From assembly GCA_031272275.1 (NCBI GenBank), contig JAISUC010000012.1:107780-171779 (forward strand): a DNA stretch of 64,000 nucleotides, in the 5' to 3' direction. The notes beneath the pieces were generated by a model. It worked only from the letters and a program-made list of their open reading frames with translations, was not told the DNA's origin and did not search any database. Both the position numbers and the translations under genes were made by a program. Shown here piece by piece: positions 9,506 to 18,677 of the stretch. This DNA comes from Actinomycetes bacterium (GTDB lineage Bacteria > Actinomycetota > Coriobacteriia > WRKU01 > WQUG01). Position 1 is the first letter of the stretch; each line of letters begins with the position of its first letter.

Positions 9506-10630
9506 ATGCGTTCCCTATGCAATTACCGTCCGCGTACAGGCGCCACCGTCGGGATACGTGCCGTGTCTGCTCGCCTGGTTGTCACGGCGTTGCTGACCGG
9601 TCTGTTGCTTGCGGTAAGCGCGGTGGCATCTGCCGCAGTGCTGCCGTCGACCGACGCGACCCACACGGTGCTGGTCAAGGGCAACGCCACCCTGACCTTT
9701 CCGACCGGTACCACGCGTGCAGCCATTCTGGCTGCCCTGAAAAGCAACTACGGTGCTTCGACCAAGCCGTCCATCAGCAGCTTCAAGTTCGTGATTGCGA
9801 AAAAGACCTATAAGCTGACCAAGGCCGAGCGGAAATCAATCACGCCCGCCGCCATCGATTGGGATGCGATGGCTGACGCGGTACTGGCCAGTGATGCGAC
9901 GACGGCAACCCCCATCGACTTGAACGCACTGATTCTGGGCGAGGTCAGCACGGCAAAGATCGACAAAATCGTCAAGAAGTACGCAAAGGCTTCCGCCAAA
10001 GACGCCAAGGATATCCGCTATATCTATGACAAGAAGAAGAAAAAGATGGCGATTGCCCCGGCTGCCGTAGGCTACAAGCTGGCGACTGCAACCGGGCGCA
10101 AGGCGATACAGGCAGCTCTGCGCGATCTGGCGGTCAAAGGCTATAAGGGCTCGTTGAAAACCGCAAACACCTATCGCAAGACCGTCCAGCCGAAAAAGAC
10201 CACCAAGTCCCAGCTGGGCAAGGCGCTGGTGGTCGACCTGTCGAAACGGCGCGTCACGATGTACAACAAAGGGAAAAAGACCAAGACCACCTATCGCGTC
10301 GCCATCGGCATGAAAGGCTACGGAACCCCGCCCGGTTGGTACTACGTCGGAGCCAAGCGACCGCGTCCGACCTGGTCGAACCCCGGCAGCAGTTGGGCCG
10401 CCAACATGCCCGCGACCATCGGACCGGGCGCGTCCAACCCGCTGGGGCTGCGTGCGATGAACCTGTACAACGCCAAGGGCAACGACACGGGATACCGTAT
10501 CCACGGCACCGCAAAGCTGTCGTCCATCGGAACGGCAGCCAGCCACGGTTGCATCCGCGTGGCGAACAGTAACATCGTGAAGCTGTACAAAAAGACGCCC
10601 AAGGGGACGCCGGTCATAGTCCAGCCCTAG
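9506..10630 (+). CDS. Secreted L,D-transpeptidase (YkuD domain)
   Basis: Cross-links or modifies peptidoglycan outside the membrane. The 374-residue protein has an N-terminal signal segment (VVTALLTGLLLAVSAVASA) ending near residue 47, a lysine-rich middle region of unknown fold, and a C-terminal YkuD catalytic domain from about residue 235. The catalytic motif is complete: YRIHGT followed by SHGCIR, with the nucleophilic cysteine in the latter. The start follows AGAGGAG with ordinary spacing; the frame is open further upstream only through the tRNA. The C-terminus VIVQP is typical of the domain's last strand. Confidence 0.92.
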   Translation: MRSLCNYRPRTGATVGIRAVSARLVVTALLTGLLLAVSAVASAAVLPSTDATHTVLVKGNATLTFPTGTTRAAILAALKSNYGASTKPSISSFKFVIAKKTYKLTKAERKSITPAAIDWDAMADAVLASDATTATPIDLNALILGEVSTAKIDKIVKKYAKASAKDAKDIRYIYDKKKKKMAIAPAAVGYKLATATGRKAIQAALRDLAVKGYKGSLKTANTYRKTVQPKKTTKSQLGKALVVDLSKRRVTMYNKGKKTKTTYRVAIGMKGYGTPPGWYYVGAKRPRPTWSNPGSSWAANMPATIGPGASNPLGLRAMNLYNAKGNDTGYRIHGTAKLSSIGTAASHGCIRVANSNIVKLYKKTPKGTPVIVQP

Positions 10631-10653
10631 GCATTTCGTTGGGAAGGGGAGAG

Positions 10654-11472
10654 ATGAACAAGCTCAAGCTGCACTGCCTGCTGGTTTGCATATTGTGTGC
10701 ATCGCTGTTGTTGGGTACGATCCCTGCGGCGTCTGCGGTTGACGCCGTCGATCCGTCGGTGGTCGGGGCTGCGGTGGGGGACAGTGCCTCCACCGTCGAC
10801 ACCTCGGCGGCGACCCGTCCGGGTGCCGACGGCATCACCCCCTTCGAGCAAATGATGGTGAACGTGATCAACAACTCCGGACAAAAGGTTGCCATCGTCG
10901 GCGGCTTCCTGTCCGAACAGGCACCGCTGCCCGCACAGGTCGAGGTCGCGGTTCCGGCAGGGGCAGCGGTCTTCTGGGTGGGCGAAGTGGGCGGCAGCGA
11001 ATCCCAATCGGATGATGTGGAGTTGCCGCAAAACAAGCGCACCGAGGGCGATTTCGACATCTACTCGGCGACGATGACGAACTCGCGCTCCATCCAGGTC
11101 GAATACACCTTGCCCGATGACCCATTCGTCAACACCGGCGACAACACCTACACCGGCACCCTCAGCTATACGCCGATTCGCGACGTCACGATGCTGTTTT
11201 TGGCGGCAGAAGTCCCGACGAACGCGACCGTCAGCGACACCAACTTCGTCTCGCAGGGGACCGGCGGCAGCGGTGGCATGATCTATTCGCGCGGTATGGG
11301 TCCGGCCCAAGCCGGACAGACCGTCACCGCGCAGCTGCAGTACACAACCGGCACCCAGCAGGGGGGCACGACGGCTGCCGGCAGCAACACCACGCTGACC
11401 ATCATCATCGTGGTTGTGGTGGTCGCCATTGCGGCCTGTGTGTTCCTGCTGATGCGTCGCCGCATGGGGTAA
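10654..11472 (+). CDS. Secreted, C-terminally membrane-anchored protein of unknown function
   Basis: I do not recognise the family. The 272-residue product has a signal peptide (LLVCILCASLLLGTIPAASA) and an extracellular part rich in acidic and small residues that looks all-beta. It ends in a membrane helix (LTIIIVVVVVAIAACVFLL) followed by RRRMG, so it is probably anchored with most of the chain outside. ATG 10654 follows GGGAAGGGGA. It lies 23 bp after the L,D-transpeptidase gene and probably shares its transcript, which hints at a cell-envelope role. Confidence 0.75.
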   Translation: MNKLKLHCLLVCILCASLLLGTIPAASAVDAVDPSVVGAAVGDSASTVDTSAATRPGADGITPFEQMMVNVINNSGQKVAIVGGFLSEQAPLPAQVEVAVPAGAAVFWVGEVGGSESQSDDVELPQNKRTEGDFDIYSATMTNSRSIQVEYTLPDDPFVNTGDNTYTGTLSYTPIRDVTMLFLAAEVPTNATVSDTNFVSQGTGGSGGMIYSRGMGPAQAGQTVTAQLQYTTGTQQGGTTAAGSNTTLTIIIVVVVVAIAACVFLLMRRRMG

Positions 11473-11502
11473 TTGCGTCGTTACCGACCTGCAATATCCC
11501 CA

Positions 11503-11605
11503 CCCGTCATTGCGGGCAGCCCGCAGGACCACAACCCGTCATTGCGAGCAGCCCACAGGACCACCACCCGTCATTGCGAGCAGCCCGCAGGGCTGCGCGG
11601 CAATC
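11503..11605. repeat. REP-like cluster, three copies of the CATTGCG half
   Basis: Three successive CCGTCATTGCG half-elements start near 11505, 11538 and 11569. Only the last is completed by GCGCGGCAATCC. Intervening sequences (AGCCCGCAGGACCAC and similar) are also near repeats. Confidence 0.75.
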
Positions 11606-11667
11606 CATAGTTGCAGTTTCTGGTATCGTGGGGATGTTAGTTTCGGGACAGTACAAGGGGGAGTCAG

Positions 11668-13419
11668 ATGTCGCTACAGACACGCGAGGAACGCGAAATC
11701 GTCGTTCGTGACAAGGCTGCACGCGAGGGAATAGAAGTCCCCGATGCGGTGGTCGATTATCTGGTCGAGAAGTTCGACACGCCACAGGCGCTCAAAGCCG
11801 GCCTGATCAACATCGCCATGAAGGCGCACCAGCGCGGCTGCGCCATCGACGTGCCTTTGGCACAGCTGGTGATTGACGGCATTCGTCCCGTGCCCCCGCG
11901 CGCGACACTGGGCGCCGAAGAGGTCGAAGCTGCCGCCGAGACGCTGCCTTTAAGCGAGTTGGGCGAGCCGCTGGAAGTCGTGGAGTACGAGCCCCTTTTC
12001 GATGACGAATTTGATGACGGGTTCGACGACGCATTCGACAACGCAGTCGAGGCGGACCCTGACCCCGCCCGGGAAGACACCCCCGTCAGTGCAGACGACG
12101 GCGTCATCCAAGAAACGCTCGACTTCGGTTTCGGACCCACGGATTTTGCCTCCGCAGAACCCGAACCCGTACCCGAACCCGAACCGCAACCGCATCCGCA
12201 TCCTGCTCCTACCGCCGCCCCTGCCCCGGCGCCTGCCGCAGACCCGGTGCGGGACGCACTCCCCCAATCCGACATATCCGGCGACACGCCGCCGGCGACG
12301 GTTTATTTCATGCCGCTGGCCACCAAACAGCGCCGCTCGATGCTGGAACGCATCACAGACGCGCTGGACCGCTGCGGCTTGCCCGACATCGTCCGGCCCG
12401 GTGCGCCGGTTGCCGTGAAGGTTCATTTCGGCGAGGCCGGCAACACCGCGTTTGTCAGCCCCCTGTATGCGCGCGCCGTGGTGACCCGCATCAAACAGCT
12501 GGGCGGCAAGCCCTTTTTGACCGACGCGAACACCCTGTATTCGGGGATGCGCACGAATGCCGTCGATCACTTGGAATGCGCCATCGCAAACGGATTCGGC
12601 TACAGTTCGGTGGGGGCGCCGATTATCATCGCCGACGGGCTGATCAGCCGTGATTCGGTCGAGGTTGCGTTGAACGGCACGCGCCATTTCGACAGCGTCC
12701 GGATTTCCAGCGCGGTCCACGATGCCGACGCGATGGTTGTCATCAGCCACGTCAAGGGACACGCCGAGGCCGGATTCGGCGCCGCCATAAAAAACGTCGG
12801 GATGGGGCTGGGTTGCCGCAGCGCCAAACAGCGCATGCACTCCGGCGTCAAACCGCGTGTCGATTTCGCGGCGTGCCGAGCCTGCGGGCGCTGTGTGACC
12901 TGGTGCAACTATGACGCGATCGATATGCGCGACGACCGCAACAAACCGGGCCGCCGCCATGCCTTCATCGACAAGCACCGCTGCATCGGCTGCGGACAGT
13001 GCGTGGCCGCCTGTGCCTACGAGGCCATCGCGGTCAACTGGACCAGCGACCCCGAAAGCTTCCTGGAACGCACCGTCGAACACACCGCGGGCGTCCTGGC
13101 GGGATTTGCGGCCGGTCAGGTCTGCTACCTGAACTTCCTGACCGACATCAGCCCCGATTGCGATTGCTGGACCTTTTCGGATGCGCCCATCGTGCCCGAC
13201 ATCGGTATTTTGGCGTCCAACGACATCGTCGCGATTGACCGCGCCAGCATCGACCTGGTCGAATCGGCGGTCGGTGCTGCCGGCTCGCGCGCGGACGGCG
13301 TGGGCGCCGGCACGGAAAAATTCCGCGCGATTCACGGGGTCGGTCCCGAACACTCCGCTACTTACGCCGAACAGCTGGGGCTGGGCACGTGCCGCTATCG
13401 GCTGGAAGAAATCGGTTGA
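11668..13419 (+). CDS. DnaA-lid-like/DUF362/ferredoxin fusion protein
   Basis: Three parts are visible in the 583-residue protein. Residues about 6-75 (REIVVRDKAAREGI, then LVEKFDTPQALKAGLIN) look like the lid subdomain of DnaA/Hda AAA+ proteins, without the nucleotide-binding part. Residues about 80-195 are an acidic linker with a PEPEPEP run. From about 205 there is a DUF362 domain (VAVKVHFGEAGNTAF, ISHVKGHAEAGFGAAIKN) containing two [4Fe-4S] motifs, CRACGRCVTWC near 401 and CIGCGQCVAAC near 440. DUF362 iron-sulphur proteins are presumed redox proteins of unknown substrate. The start follows a GGGGG Shine-Dalgarno. The stop overlaps the rsmI start. Confidence 0.8.
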   Translation: MSLQTREEREIVVRDKAAREGIEVPDAVVDYLVEKFDTPQALKAGLINIAMKAHQRGCAIDVPLAQLVIDGIRPVPPRATLGAEEVEAAAETLPLSELGEPLEVVEYEPLFDDEFDDGFDDAFDNAVEADPDPAREDTPVSADDGVIQETLDFGFGPTDFASAEPEPVPEPEPQPHPHPAPTAAPAPAPAADPVRDALPQSDISGDTPPATVYFMPLATKQRRSMLERITDALDRCGLPDIVRPGAPVAVKVHFGEAGNTAFVSPLYARAVVTRIKQLGGKPFLTDANTLYSGMRTNAVDHLECAIANGFGYSSVGAPIIIADGLISRDSVEVALNGTRHFDSVRISSAVHDADAMVVISHVKGHAEAGFGAAIKNVGMGLGCRSAKQRMHSGVKPRVDFAACRACGRCVTWCNYDAIDMRDDRNKPGRRHAFIDKHRCIGCGQCVAACAYEAIAVNWTSDPESFLERTVEHTAGVLAGFAAGQVCYLNFLTDISPDCDCWTFSDAPIVPDIGILASNDIVAIDRASIDLVESAVGAAGSRADGVGAGTEKFRAIHGVGPEHSATYAEQLGLGTCRYRLEEIG

Positions 13420-14231
13420 TGACTGCAGGCGCCGCTGACAGGCAAGCGGCACAGGCGGGGGAGTGCGCCCCCGAAACCGGCCTGGCCGGTGCAGGCGCGG
13501 ACGCGCCCCGGGCCGCGCCGGTGACCGCGCCGGTGACCGCGACCCCGATAGCGCCGGCGACACTGTATCTGGTGGCAACCCCGATCGGAAACCTGGGCGA
13601 CTTGTCGCCACGCGCGCGTGACACGCTGGCGGCCGTGGATGTCATGTACGCCGAAGACACGCGCGTGACGCGCAAACTGTCCGCGCGCTTTCAGTTGACG
13701 ACACCGCTGCGGCGGTTCGACGCGGCGACCACCGCGCGGAAAATTCCCGAAATCTTGGCGCGTCTGGATGCGGGTGAAGCGGTCGCCCTGGTCAGTGACG
13801 CCGGCACCCCCGGTATCAGCGACCCCGGTACGCCCCTGGTGGCGGCCGCGCGCGACGCGGGCTATGACGTCGTGCCGGTTCCCGGGCCCTCGGCTGCGGT
13901 GGCCGCACTTTCGGTCAGCGGGCTGCCTACGCACGCCTATTATTTCGGCGGCTTTTTGCCGCGCAAGGCCGGCAAACGCGAACGTCTGCTGACGGCGCTG
14001 GGCGAACTGGACGCGACGCTGGTGTTTTACGAATCACCGTATCGTGTGGTTGCGTCCTTTCAGCAGCTGGCTCAGCTGTGGCCGACGCGCATGGGGGCAT
14101 TCGCCCGCGAGCTGACCAAGCTCCACGAGGAAATCGTGCGTGCCCCGCTTCCGGAACTCGCCGCCGATCTGGCGGCGCGCCCCTCGATACGCGGCGAATT
14201 CGTTATACTGATTGCACCTGAACCGCACTAG
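13419..14231 (+). CDS. rsmI: 16S rRNA (cytidine(1402)-2'-O)-methyltransferase
   Basis: Methylates the ribose of C1402 in 16S rRNA using S-adenosylmethionine. After an alanine/proline-rich N-terminal extension of about 45 residues, the tetrapyrrole-methylase fold begins at LYLVATPIGNLGDLSPRA. Family motifs follow: AEDTRVTRKL, ALVSDAGTPGISDPG, VPVPGPSA and FYESPYRV. ATG 13419 overlaps the upstream TGA (TGATG), so translation is coupled to the DUF362 gene. The frame stays open for 30 bp upstream, but that would lengthen an already unusual extension. Confidence 0.94.
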   Translation: MTAGAADRQAAQAGECAPETGLAGAGADAPRAAPVTAPVTATPIAPATLYLVATPIGNLGDLSPRARDTLAAVDVMYAEDTRVTRKLSARFQLTTPLRRFDAATTARKIPEILARLDAGEAVALVSDAGTPGISDPGTPLVAAARDAGYDVVPVPGPSAAVAALSVSGLPTHAYYFGGFLPRKAGKRERLLTALGELDATLVFYESPYRVVASFQQLAQLWPTRMGAFARELTKLHEEIVRAPLPELAADLAARPSIRGEFVILIAPEPH

Positions 14232-14292
14232 TTTTCAAGTTCAAGCAAGTGCACGATGAGAATCGTTTTTGGGATGAGTGTACGCCCTGTAG

Positions 14293-14311
14293 GGGGGCAC
14301 TCCGTGCCCCC
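14293..14311. repeat. GC-rich hairpin after rsmI
   Basis: GGGGGCAC pairs with GTGCCCCC around TCC. There is no T tract, so it may end transcription only together with the hairpin repeat just downstream. Confidence 0.5.
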
Positions 14312-14317
14312 GCATGG

Positions 14318-14403
14318 TTTGACCTTGACCTTGCTTGTGTTCGGCGCTGAAAGATGATGCCAATAAAAAGCTTTACAGCTTTTTTGGCCCACTTTCAGCT
14401 CGA
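14318..14403. repeat. Fourth copy of the 87-bp hairpin repeat
   Basis: Single copy of the element found three times at 2393-2653, 86 bp here, differing at only a few bases (TTCGGCGCT for TTGGACGCT). It contains the same inner AAAAAGCT/AGCTTTTT terminator-like stem. Confidence 0.9.
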
Positions 14404-14423
14404 TTGCTCGGAACGCTCCGACC

Positions 14424-14462
14424 GTCATTGCGAGCGACGCGCAGCGTCGCGCGGCAATCCAC
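14424..14462. repeat. REP-like element, complete copy
   Basis: GTCATTGCGAG, a palindromic centre GCGACGCGCAGCGTCGC, then GCGGCAATCC. This is the cleanest copy of the family in the window. Confidence 0.8.
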
Positions 14463-14499
14463 TCAGTGACGGAAAGGATGGGGATTGAAGGAGAATAAC

Positions 14500-15708
14500 A
14501 TGAAATACGCAGTTGTTATACTGGACGGCGCCGCCGGCAACCCCTGCGAGCAGCTGGGAGGCCTGACCACGCTGGCCGCCGCCCAAACCCCCCTGCTGGA
14601 CCTGCTGGCCGGCCAAGGCACGGTGGGTGTCGCCCGTACCGTCCCCGACGGCATCGAGCCCTCGTCGTCGGTGGCCTGCACCTCGATTCTGGGCTACGAC
14701 CCCATCGCCAACTACGTCGGCCGCGGCGCCATCGAAGCCGCCGCCCAGGGCATCACGCTCGCGCCCGACCAGGTCGCCATGCGCATCAACACCCTGACCT
14801 TGACCGACGGTATCATGACCAGCTATGCCGGCGGCCACATCGCCGACGCCGATTCGCGCGCCATCGTCGCCCGCTTGGCACAGCACTTAAATGACGACAC
14901 CTTCACCTTTTATCCCGGGCACGCCTACCGCCACATTCTGGTGGTCACCGGCCACCCCGAGATCCTGCAGCTGGAATACACCCCGCCGCACGACATCAGC
15001 GACCGCGCCATCGACGGCAACCTGCCGCGCGGTGACGGAGCCGGCCTGCTGCTGCAGCTGATGGAACGCGCGCACGCCGTGCTGGCAGACGACCCCACCA
15101 ACGCACAGCTGGCAGCGCGCGGAGACCTGCGCATCACCGACATCTGGCCGTTTTGGCCGGGAGCGGCTCCCGGAAACCTGCAGCCGTTCAGCCAATTACG
15201 CGGGGGAGTACGTCCCGCAATGACCTCCGGAGTGGATCTGTTGCACGGACTGGCAAACCTGTTCGGATTTCGCTGGCTGGAACTGGATGGCGTCACCGAC
15301 GGGCTGGACAACGATTTTGCCGGCCAATGTCAAGGCGCCCTGGACGTGCTGGACGATGACAGCGCGGACCTGGTCGTAATCCATGTCGAGGCACCCGACG
15401 AAATGGGACATGCCGGTGACATCGAGAAAAAATGTGCCGCCATCGAGCTGATTGATTCACAAATCATCACGCGCCTGTTCAGCTATGGCAAACAGCACGC
15501 CGAACAGGGCTTTCGACTGCTGGCGATGCCGGATCATTACACGCCGATCGAAACAAAAACACACCAGGGAATCCCGGTGCCCTTCCTGTTGTGGGGGACC
15601 GGTATTGATGCCAACGGTGCCGTCGCCTACAACGAAGCCGCCGCCGCCGCAACCGGACTGGCGCTGGACCCGGCGGGCTACACCGTCATGGACCTGCTGC
15701 TGGCCTGA
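14500..15708 (+). CDS. apgM: 2,3-bisphosphoglycerate-independent phosphoglycerate mutase, archaeal type
   Basis: Interconverts 3- and 2-phosphoglycerate in glycolysis. The 402-residue protein belongs to the alkaline-phosphatase-fold ApgM group. It opens MKYAVVILDGAAG (metal-binding aspartate) and has VACTSILGYDP with the putative nucleophilic serine region, VIHVEAPDEMGHAGD, and LAMPDHYTPI near the end with metal ligands. ATG 14500 follows GAAGGAG. A dispersed GGGGGAGTACGTCCC box is translated inside it (LRGGVRPAMTSG). Confidence 0.92.
   Translation: MKYAVVILDGAAGNPCEQLGGLTTLAAAQTPLLDLLAGQGTVGVARTVPDGIEPSSSVACTSILGYDPIANYVGRGAIEAAAQGITLAPDQVAMRINTLTLTDGIMTSYAGGHIADADSRAIVARLAQHLNDDTFTFYPGHAYRHILVVTGHPEILQLEYTPPHDISDRAIDGNLPRGDGAGLLLQLMERAHAVLADDPTNAQLAARGDLRITDIWPFWPGAAPGNLQPFSQLRGGVRPAMTSGVDLLHGLANLFGFRWLELDGVTDGLDNDFAGQCQGALDVLDDDSADLVVIHVEAPDEMGHAGDIEKKCAAIELIDSQIITRLFSYGKQHAEQGFRLLAMPDHYTPIETKTHQGIPVPFLLWGTGIDANGAVAYNEAAAAATGLALDPAGYTVMDLLLA
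15202..15217 (+). repeat. Dispersed near-palindromic box inside apgM
   Basis: GGGGGAGTACGTCCCG, read in frame as GGVRP. Confidence 0.8.
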
Positions 15709-15769
15709 CACCGGATCTGACAGAGGACTTGGTCCCGGACCCGGCACCGCCGTGCTGCCCGCAAGCCCG

Positions 15770-15778
15770 TGATAGAAT
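15770..15778 (+). promoter_or_regulatory. Extended -10 promoter of valS
   Basis: TGATAGAAT, about 52 bp before the GTG start. The leader of roughly 45 nt is too short for a T-box element, so valS is probably not T-box regulated. Confidence 0.45.
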
Positions 15779-15829
15779 CGCACAGGTAGCAAGAAAACCA
15801 CCACCCCATACCGGAAAGGACGGCTCACG

Positions 15830-18556
15830 GTGAGCACTTTGGACCCTCGATTCGATCCCGCGGCGATTGAAGCCGACATATTCGCCGCCTGGCAACAGGC
15901 AGGTGCGTTTCGCCAACGGCCGGCTGCTGACGACACCGCGGCTCGGGACGCACTCTCCCCCGAAATCGCCGAACCCTATGTGATTACCATTCCGCCGCCG
16001 AATGTGACCGGCAGCCTGCATATGGGACACGCGCTGAACAATACCCTGCAAGACGTGCTGATTCGCAAAAACCGCATGGCGGGGCGCCCCACGCGCTGGG
16101 TCGTCGGGACCGATCACGCGGGTATCGCCACGCAAAACAAGGTCGAACAGAAACTGGCGAAAGAGGGTCTGACGCGCTTTGACGTGGGGCGCGAGGCCTT
16201 CATCGAGGCCTGTTGGGAATGGCGGCGCGAACACGGCGGGCGCATCATTCAGCAGCTGCGGGCCATGGGCTGCAGCTGTGATTTTGACGACGAGTGGTTC
16301 ACGATGAACGAAAGCTATCAGCGTGCCGTGCGCGAGGTCTTTGTCGATTGGTACCGCGCCGGGCTGATTTACCGGGGCACCCGCATCATCAACTGGTGTC
16401 CGCGCTGCACAACCGCGCTGTCCGACATCGAGGTCGAACATCAGGACAAGGACGGCAAACTGTGGTCGATCGACTATCCGCTGACCGACCCGGTCGACGG
16501 TATCGACCACATCACGGTGGCGACCACGCGCCCGGAAACCATGTTGGGCGATGTGGCGGTCGCGGTGCACCCGGACGACGAACGCTACCGGGCGCTGATC
16601 GGTTCAACGGTGGTGCTGCCGCTGATGAACCGCGCGATTCCGATTATCGCCGACGAATACGTCGACCCGGCGTTCGGCACCGGGGCGGTCAAAATCACGC
16701 CGGCGCACGACCCCAACGACTACGAGGTCGGCGAACGCCACGGGTTGGAACAGATCAACGTGCTGGACGAGCGCGCCTTTGTGAACGAAAACGGCGGGAA
16801 GTTCGCAGGTCTGGAACGCGACCTGGCGCGCAAAGCCGTGCTGTATGAACTGCAACAGGCGGGCTATCTGTCCGACAGCACGCCGCACACGCACGCGGTG
16901 GGTGTGTGCTATCGCTGTGGCACCGCGATCGAGCCTTGGCTGTCCGACCAGTGGTTCGTCGATATGAAGCCGCTGGCAGAACCTGCCATTCAGGTCGTGC
17001 GCGACGGCCGCGTGCGTTTTACGCCCACCCGCTGGGAAAACGTGTACTACCACTGGATGGAAAACATCCGCGACTGGTGCATCAGCCGTCAGCTGTGGTG
17101 GGGGCATCGTATCCCGGTGTTTTACTGCACGGCCTGCGGCTGGCACGACGCGCTGAAAACCGACGAAACCATCTGTCCGCAATGCGGCGCGCCCCTGGTC
17201 CAGGACGAGGACGTGTTGGACACGTGGTTTTCCAGCCAGCTGTGGCCCTTTGCGACCCTGGGTTGGCCGGCGCCCTTCGGTGCCGACACCCCGGCGGAAC
17301 TGGCGTTCAACTATCCCACGTCTGCGCTCTCCACCGCGCGCGACATCCTGTTCCTCTGGGTCGCCCGCATGATCATGAGCGGCCTGTATTTCGCGGGCGA
17401 CATCCCGTTCAGCGACGTGATAATCCATCCGACCGTGTTCAACAAAGAGGGTAAACGGATGTCGAAATCGCTCGGCACCGGCGTCGACCCGCTGGATCTG
17501 ATGGCCGACTATGGTGCCGACGGCATGCGTTTCGGGCTGATGTTGCAGGTCACCGGTGTGCAGGACCTGCGTTTCAACGAAGAAAAACTGTTGAAGTCGC
17601 GCGACTTTGCGAACAAAATCTGGAACGCCGCGCGTTTTGTGTTGATGAATGCGGCGGGGGAGTACGTCCCGACGCTTGCCGATGTCAGCGACGCGGCGCA
17701 ACTTGCCGACCGCTGGATACTGTCGCGTCTGGCGGGGTTGGCGCGTCGCGTGGACGCCGGAATCGATGCCTTCGAGTTCGGCGAGGTCACGCGCGAGCTG
17801 TTCGATTTCGCCTGGACCGAGTACTGTGACTGGTATATCGAGCTCGCAAAGGGACGACTGGCAGCCGAAGGCGAGGCCGCGGCCCAGGTCCGCCGTGTGC
17901 TGCTGTTCGTGCTGGATACCTTCCTGCGTCTGTTGCACCCCTTTATGCCGTTTATCACCGAGGCCATCTGGCAGAAGCTGCCGCGTCCGGCCGGCACCGA
18001 TGCTGGCGCCGACCTGCCGCAGCAGCTGATTACGGCTGCCTGGCCCGACGTCGCCGCGCTGGGTTCGCTGGTGGACGCGGACGCGGAACGCCGCATACAG
18101 CTGTTACAGGCGGTCGTCACGGCACTGCGCAGCACGCGGGCGCGTTATGGATTGTCGCCGCGCAAACCGCTTGCGGTACTGGTGCGTACGCAAGACGCAA
18201 CCGATGTACAGCTGCTACAGGCGGTGGCAGACCAGATAAGCACGCTGGGTCACGCCAGCGATTTCGCCGTCGGCACAGACATCGAAAAGCCCGCGCACAG
18301 TGCGGTGACGGTTGCCGCCGGGCTTGAAATCTATCTGCCGCTGGAAGGATTGGTTGATTTCGCCGCCGAACGGGCGCGCCTGGAAAAGGAACGCGCGCAG
18401 CTGTCTGCCGACGCCGCAAAGCTGGAAAAAAAGCTGAGCAATCCGGGATACCTGGCGAAAGCCGCCCCCGAAATCATCGAAAAGGATCGGGCTCGCGCGG
18501 CCGAAACCGCGTCGGCCCTTGCCGCCGTCGACGCCCAGCTAACCGAACTGGACTAA
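15830..18556 (+). CDS. valS: Valyl-tRNA synthetase
   Basis: Charges tRNA-Val with valine in the cytoplasm. The 908-residue class I synthetase has the HIGH-type motif (HMGH near residue 63, within PPPNVTGSLHMGHAL) and the KMSKS-type motif (RMSKS near 545). Between them lie the editing domain (TTRPETMLGDVAVAVHPDD) and a zinc-type knuckle, YCTACGWH followed by ICPQCGA. The C-terminus is the expected coiled-coil arm (ERARLEKERAQLSADAAKLE). The GTG start has GGAAAGGA upstream. A dispersed box at 17656 adds NAAGEYVPTLAD in the anticodon-binding region, where homologues usually have a short loop. Confidence 0.97.
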   Translation: MSTLDPRFDPAAIEADIFAAWQQAGAFRQRPAADDTAARDALSPEIAEPYVITIPPPNVTGSLHMGHALNNTLQDVLIRKNRMAGRPTRWVVGTDHAGIATQNKVEQKLAKEGLTRFDVGREAFIEACWEWRREHGGRIIQQLRAMGCSCDFDDEWFTMNESYQRAVREVFVDWYRAGLIYRGTRIINWCPRCTTALSDIEVEHQDKDGKLWSIDYPLTDPVDGIDHITVATTRPETMLGDVAVAVHPDDERYRALIGSTVVLPLMNRAIPIIADEYVDPAFGTGAVKITPAHDPNDYEVGERHGLEQINVLDERAFVNENGGKFAGLERDLARKAVLYELQQAGYLSDSTPHTHAVGVCYRCGTAIEPWLSDQWFVDMKPLAEPAIQVVRDGRVRFTPTRWENVYYHWMENIRDWCISRQLWWGHRIPVFYCTACGWHDALKTDETICPQCGAPLVQDEDVLDTWFSSQLWPFATLGWPAPFGADTPAELAFNYPTSALSTARDILFLWVARMIMSGLYFAGDIPFSDVIIHPTVFNKEGKRMSKSLGTGVDPLDLMADYGADGMRFGLMLQVTGVQDLRFNEEKLLKSRDFANKIWNAARFVLMNAAGEYVPTLADVSDAAQLADRWILSRLAGLARRVDAGIDAFEFGEVTRELFDFAWTEYCDWYIELAKGRLAAEGEAAAQVRRVLLFVLDTFLRLLHPFMPFITEAIWQKLPRPAGTDAGADLPQQLITAAWPDVAALGSLVDADAERRIQLLQAVVTALRSTRARYGLSPRKPLAVLVRTQDATDVQLLQAVADQISTLGHASDFAVGTDIEKPAHSAVTVAAGLEIYLPLEGLVDFAAERARLEKERAQLSADAAKLEKKLSNPGYLAKAAPEIIEKDRARAAETASALAAVDAQLTELD
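17656..17671 (+). repeat. Dispersed near-palindromic box inside valS
   Basis: GGGGGAGTACGTCCCG, read in frame as GEYVP. The same frame and peptide occur in the phosphohexomutase gene at 2933. Confidence 0.8.
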
Positions 18557-18578
18557 CAGCCCGGCAGCACCTCTCAAC

Positions 18579-18646
18579 CGTCATTGCGAGGGTTGCGCTC
18601 TGTGCAACCCGCGGCAATCCATCGAGGCGGGCAGTGGCCCGCCTCG
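18579..18646. repeat. REP-like element and adjoining hairpin after valS
   Basis: GTCATTGCGAGGG...GCGGCAATCC covers about 18579-18622. It is followed directly by CGAGGCGGG (18623-18631) pairing with CCCGCCTCG (18638-18646). This lies between the convergent ends of valS and the PspC-domain gene. Confidence 0.7.
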
Positions 18647-18677
18647 TAATAAACAGTATGCAATTAACTGCGTACTG

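Noticed and set aside
13232..13241. Ten-base match (CGATTGACCG) to the seed end of the left spacer inside the DUF362 gene
   Set aside because: The match stops after ten bases, and a match of that length is not rare in 64 kb on two strands.
12002..13611. Long opposing ORFs across the DUF362 gene
   Set aside because: Such mirror ORFs are expected in high-GC genes; they contain no recognisable motifs, whereas the plus-strand frame does.
15708..15830. T-box or other leader regulation of valS
   Set aside because: The predicted leader is only about 45 nt and has no T-box stem.
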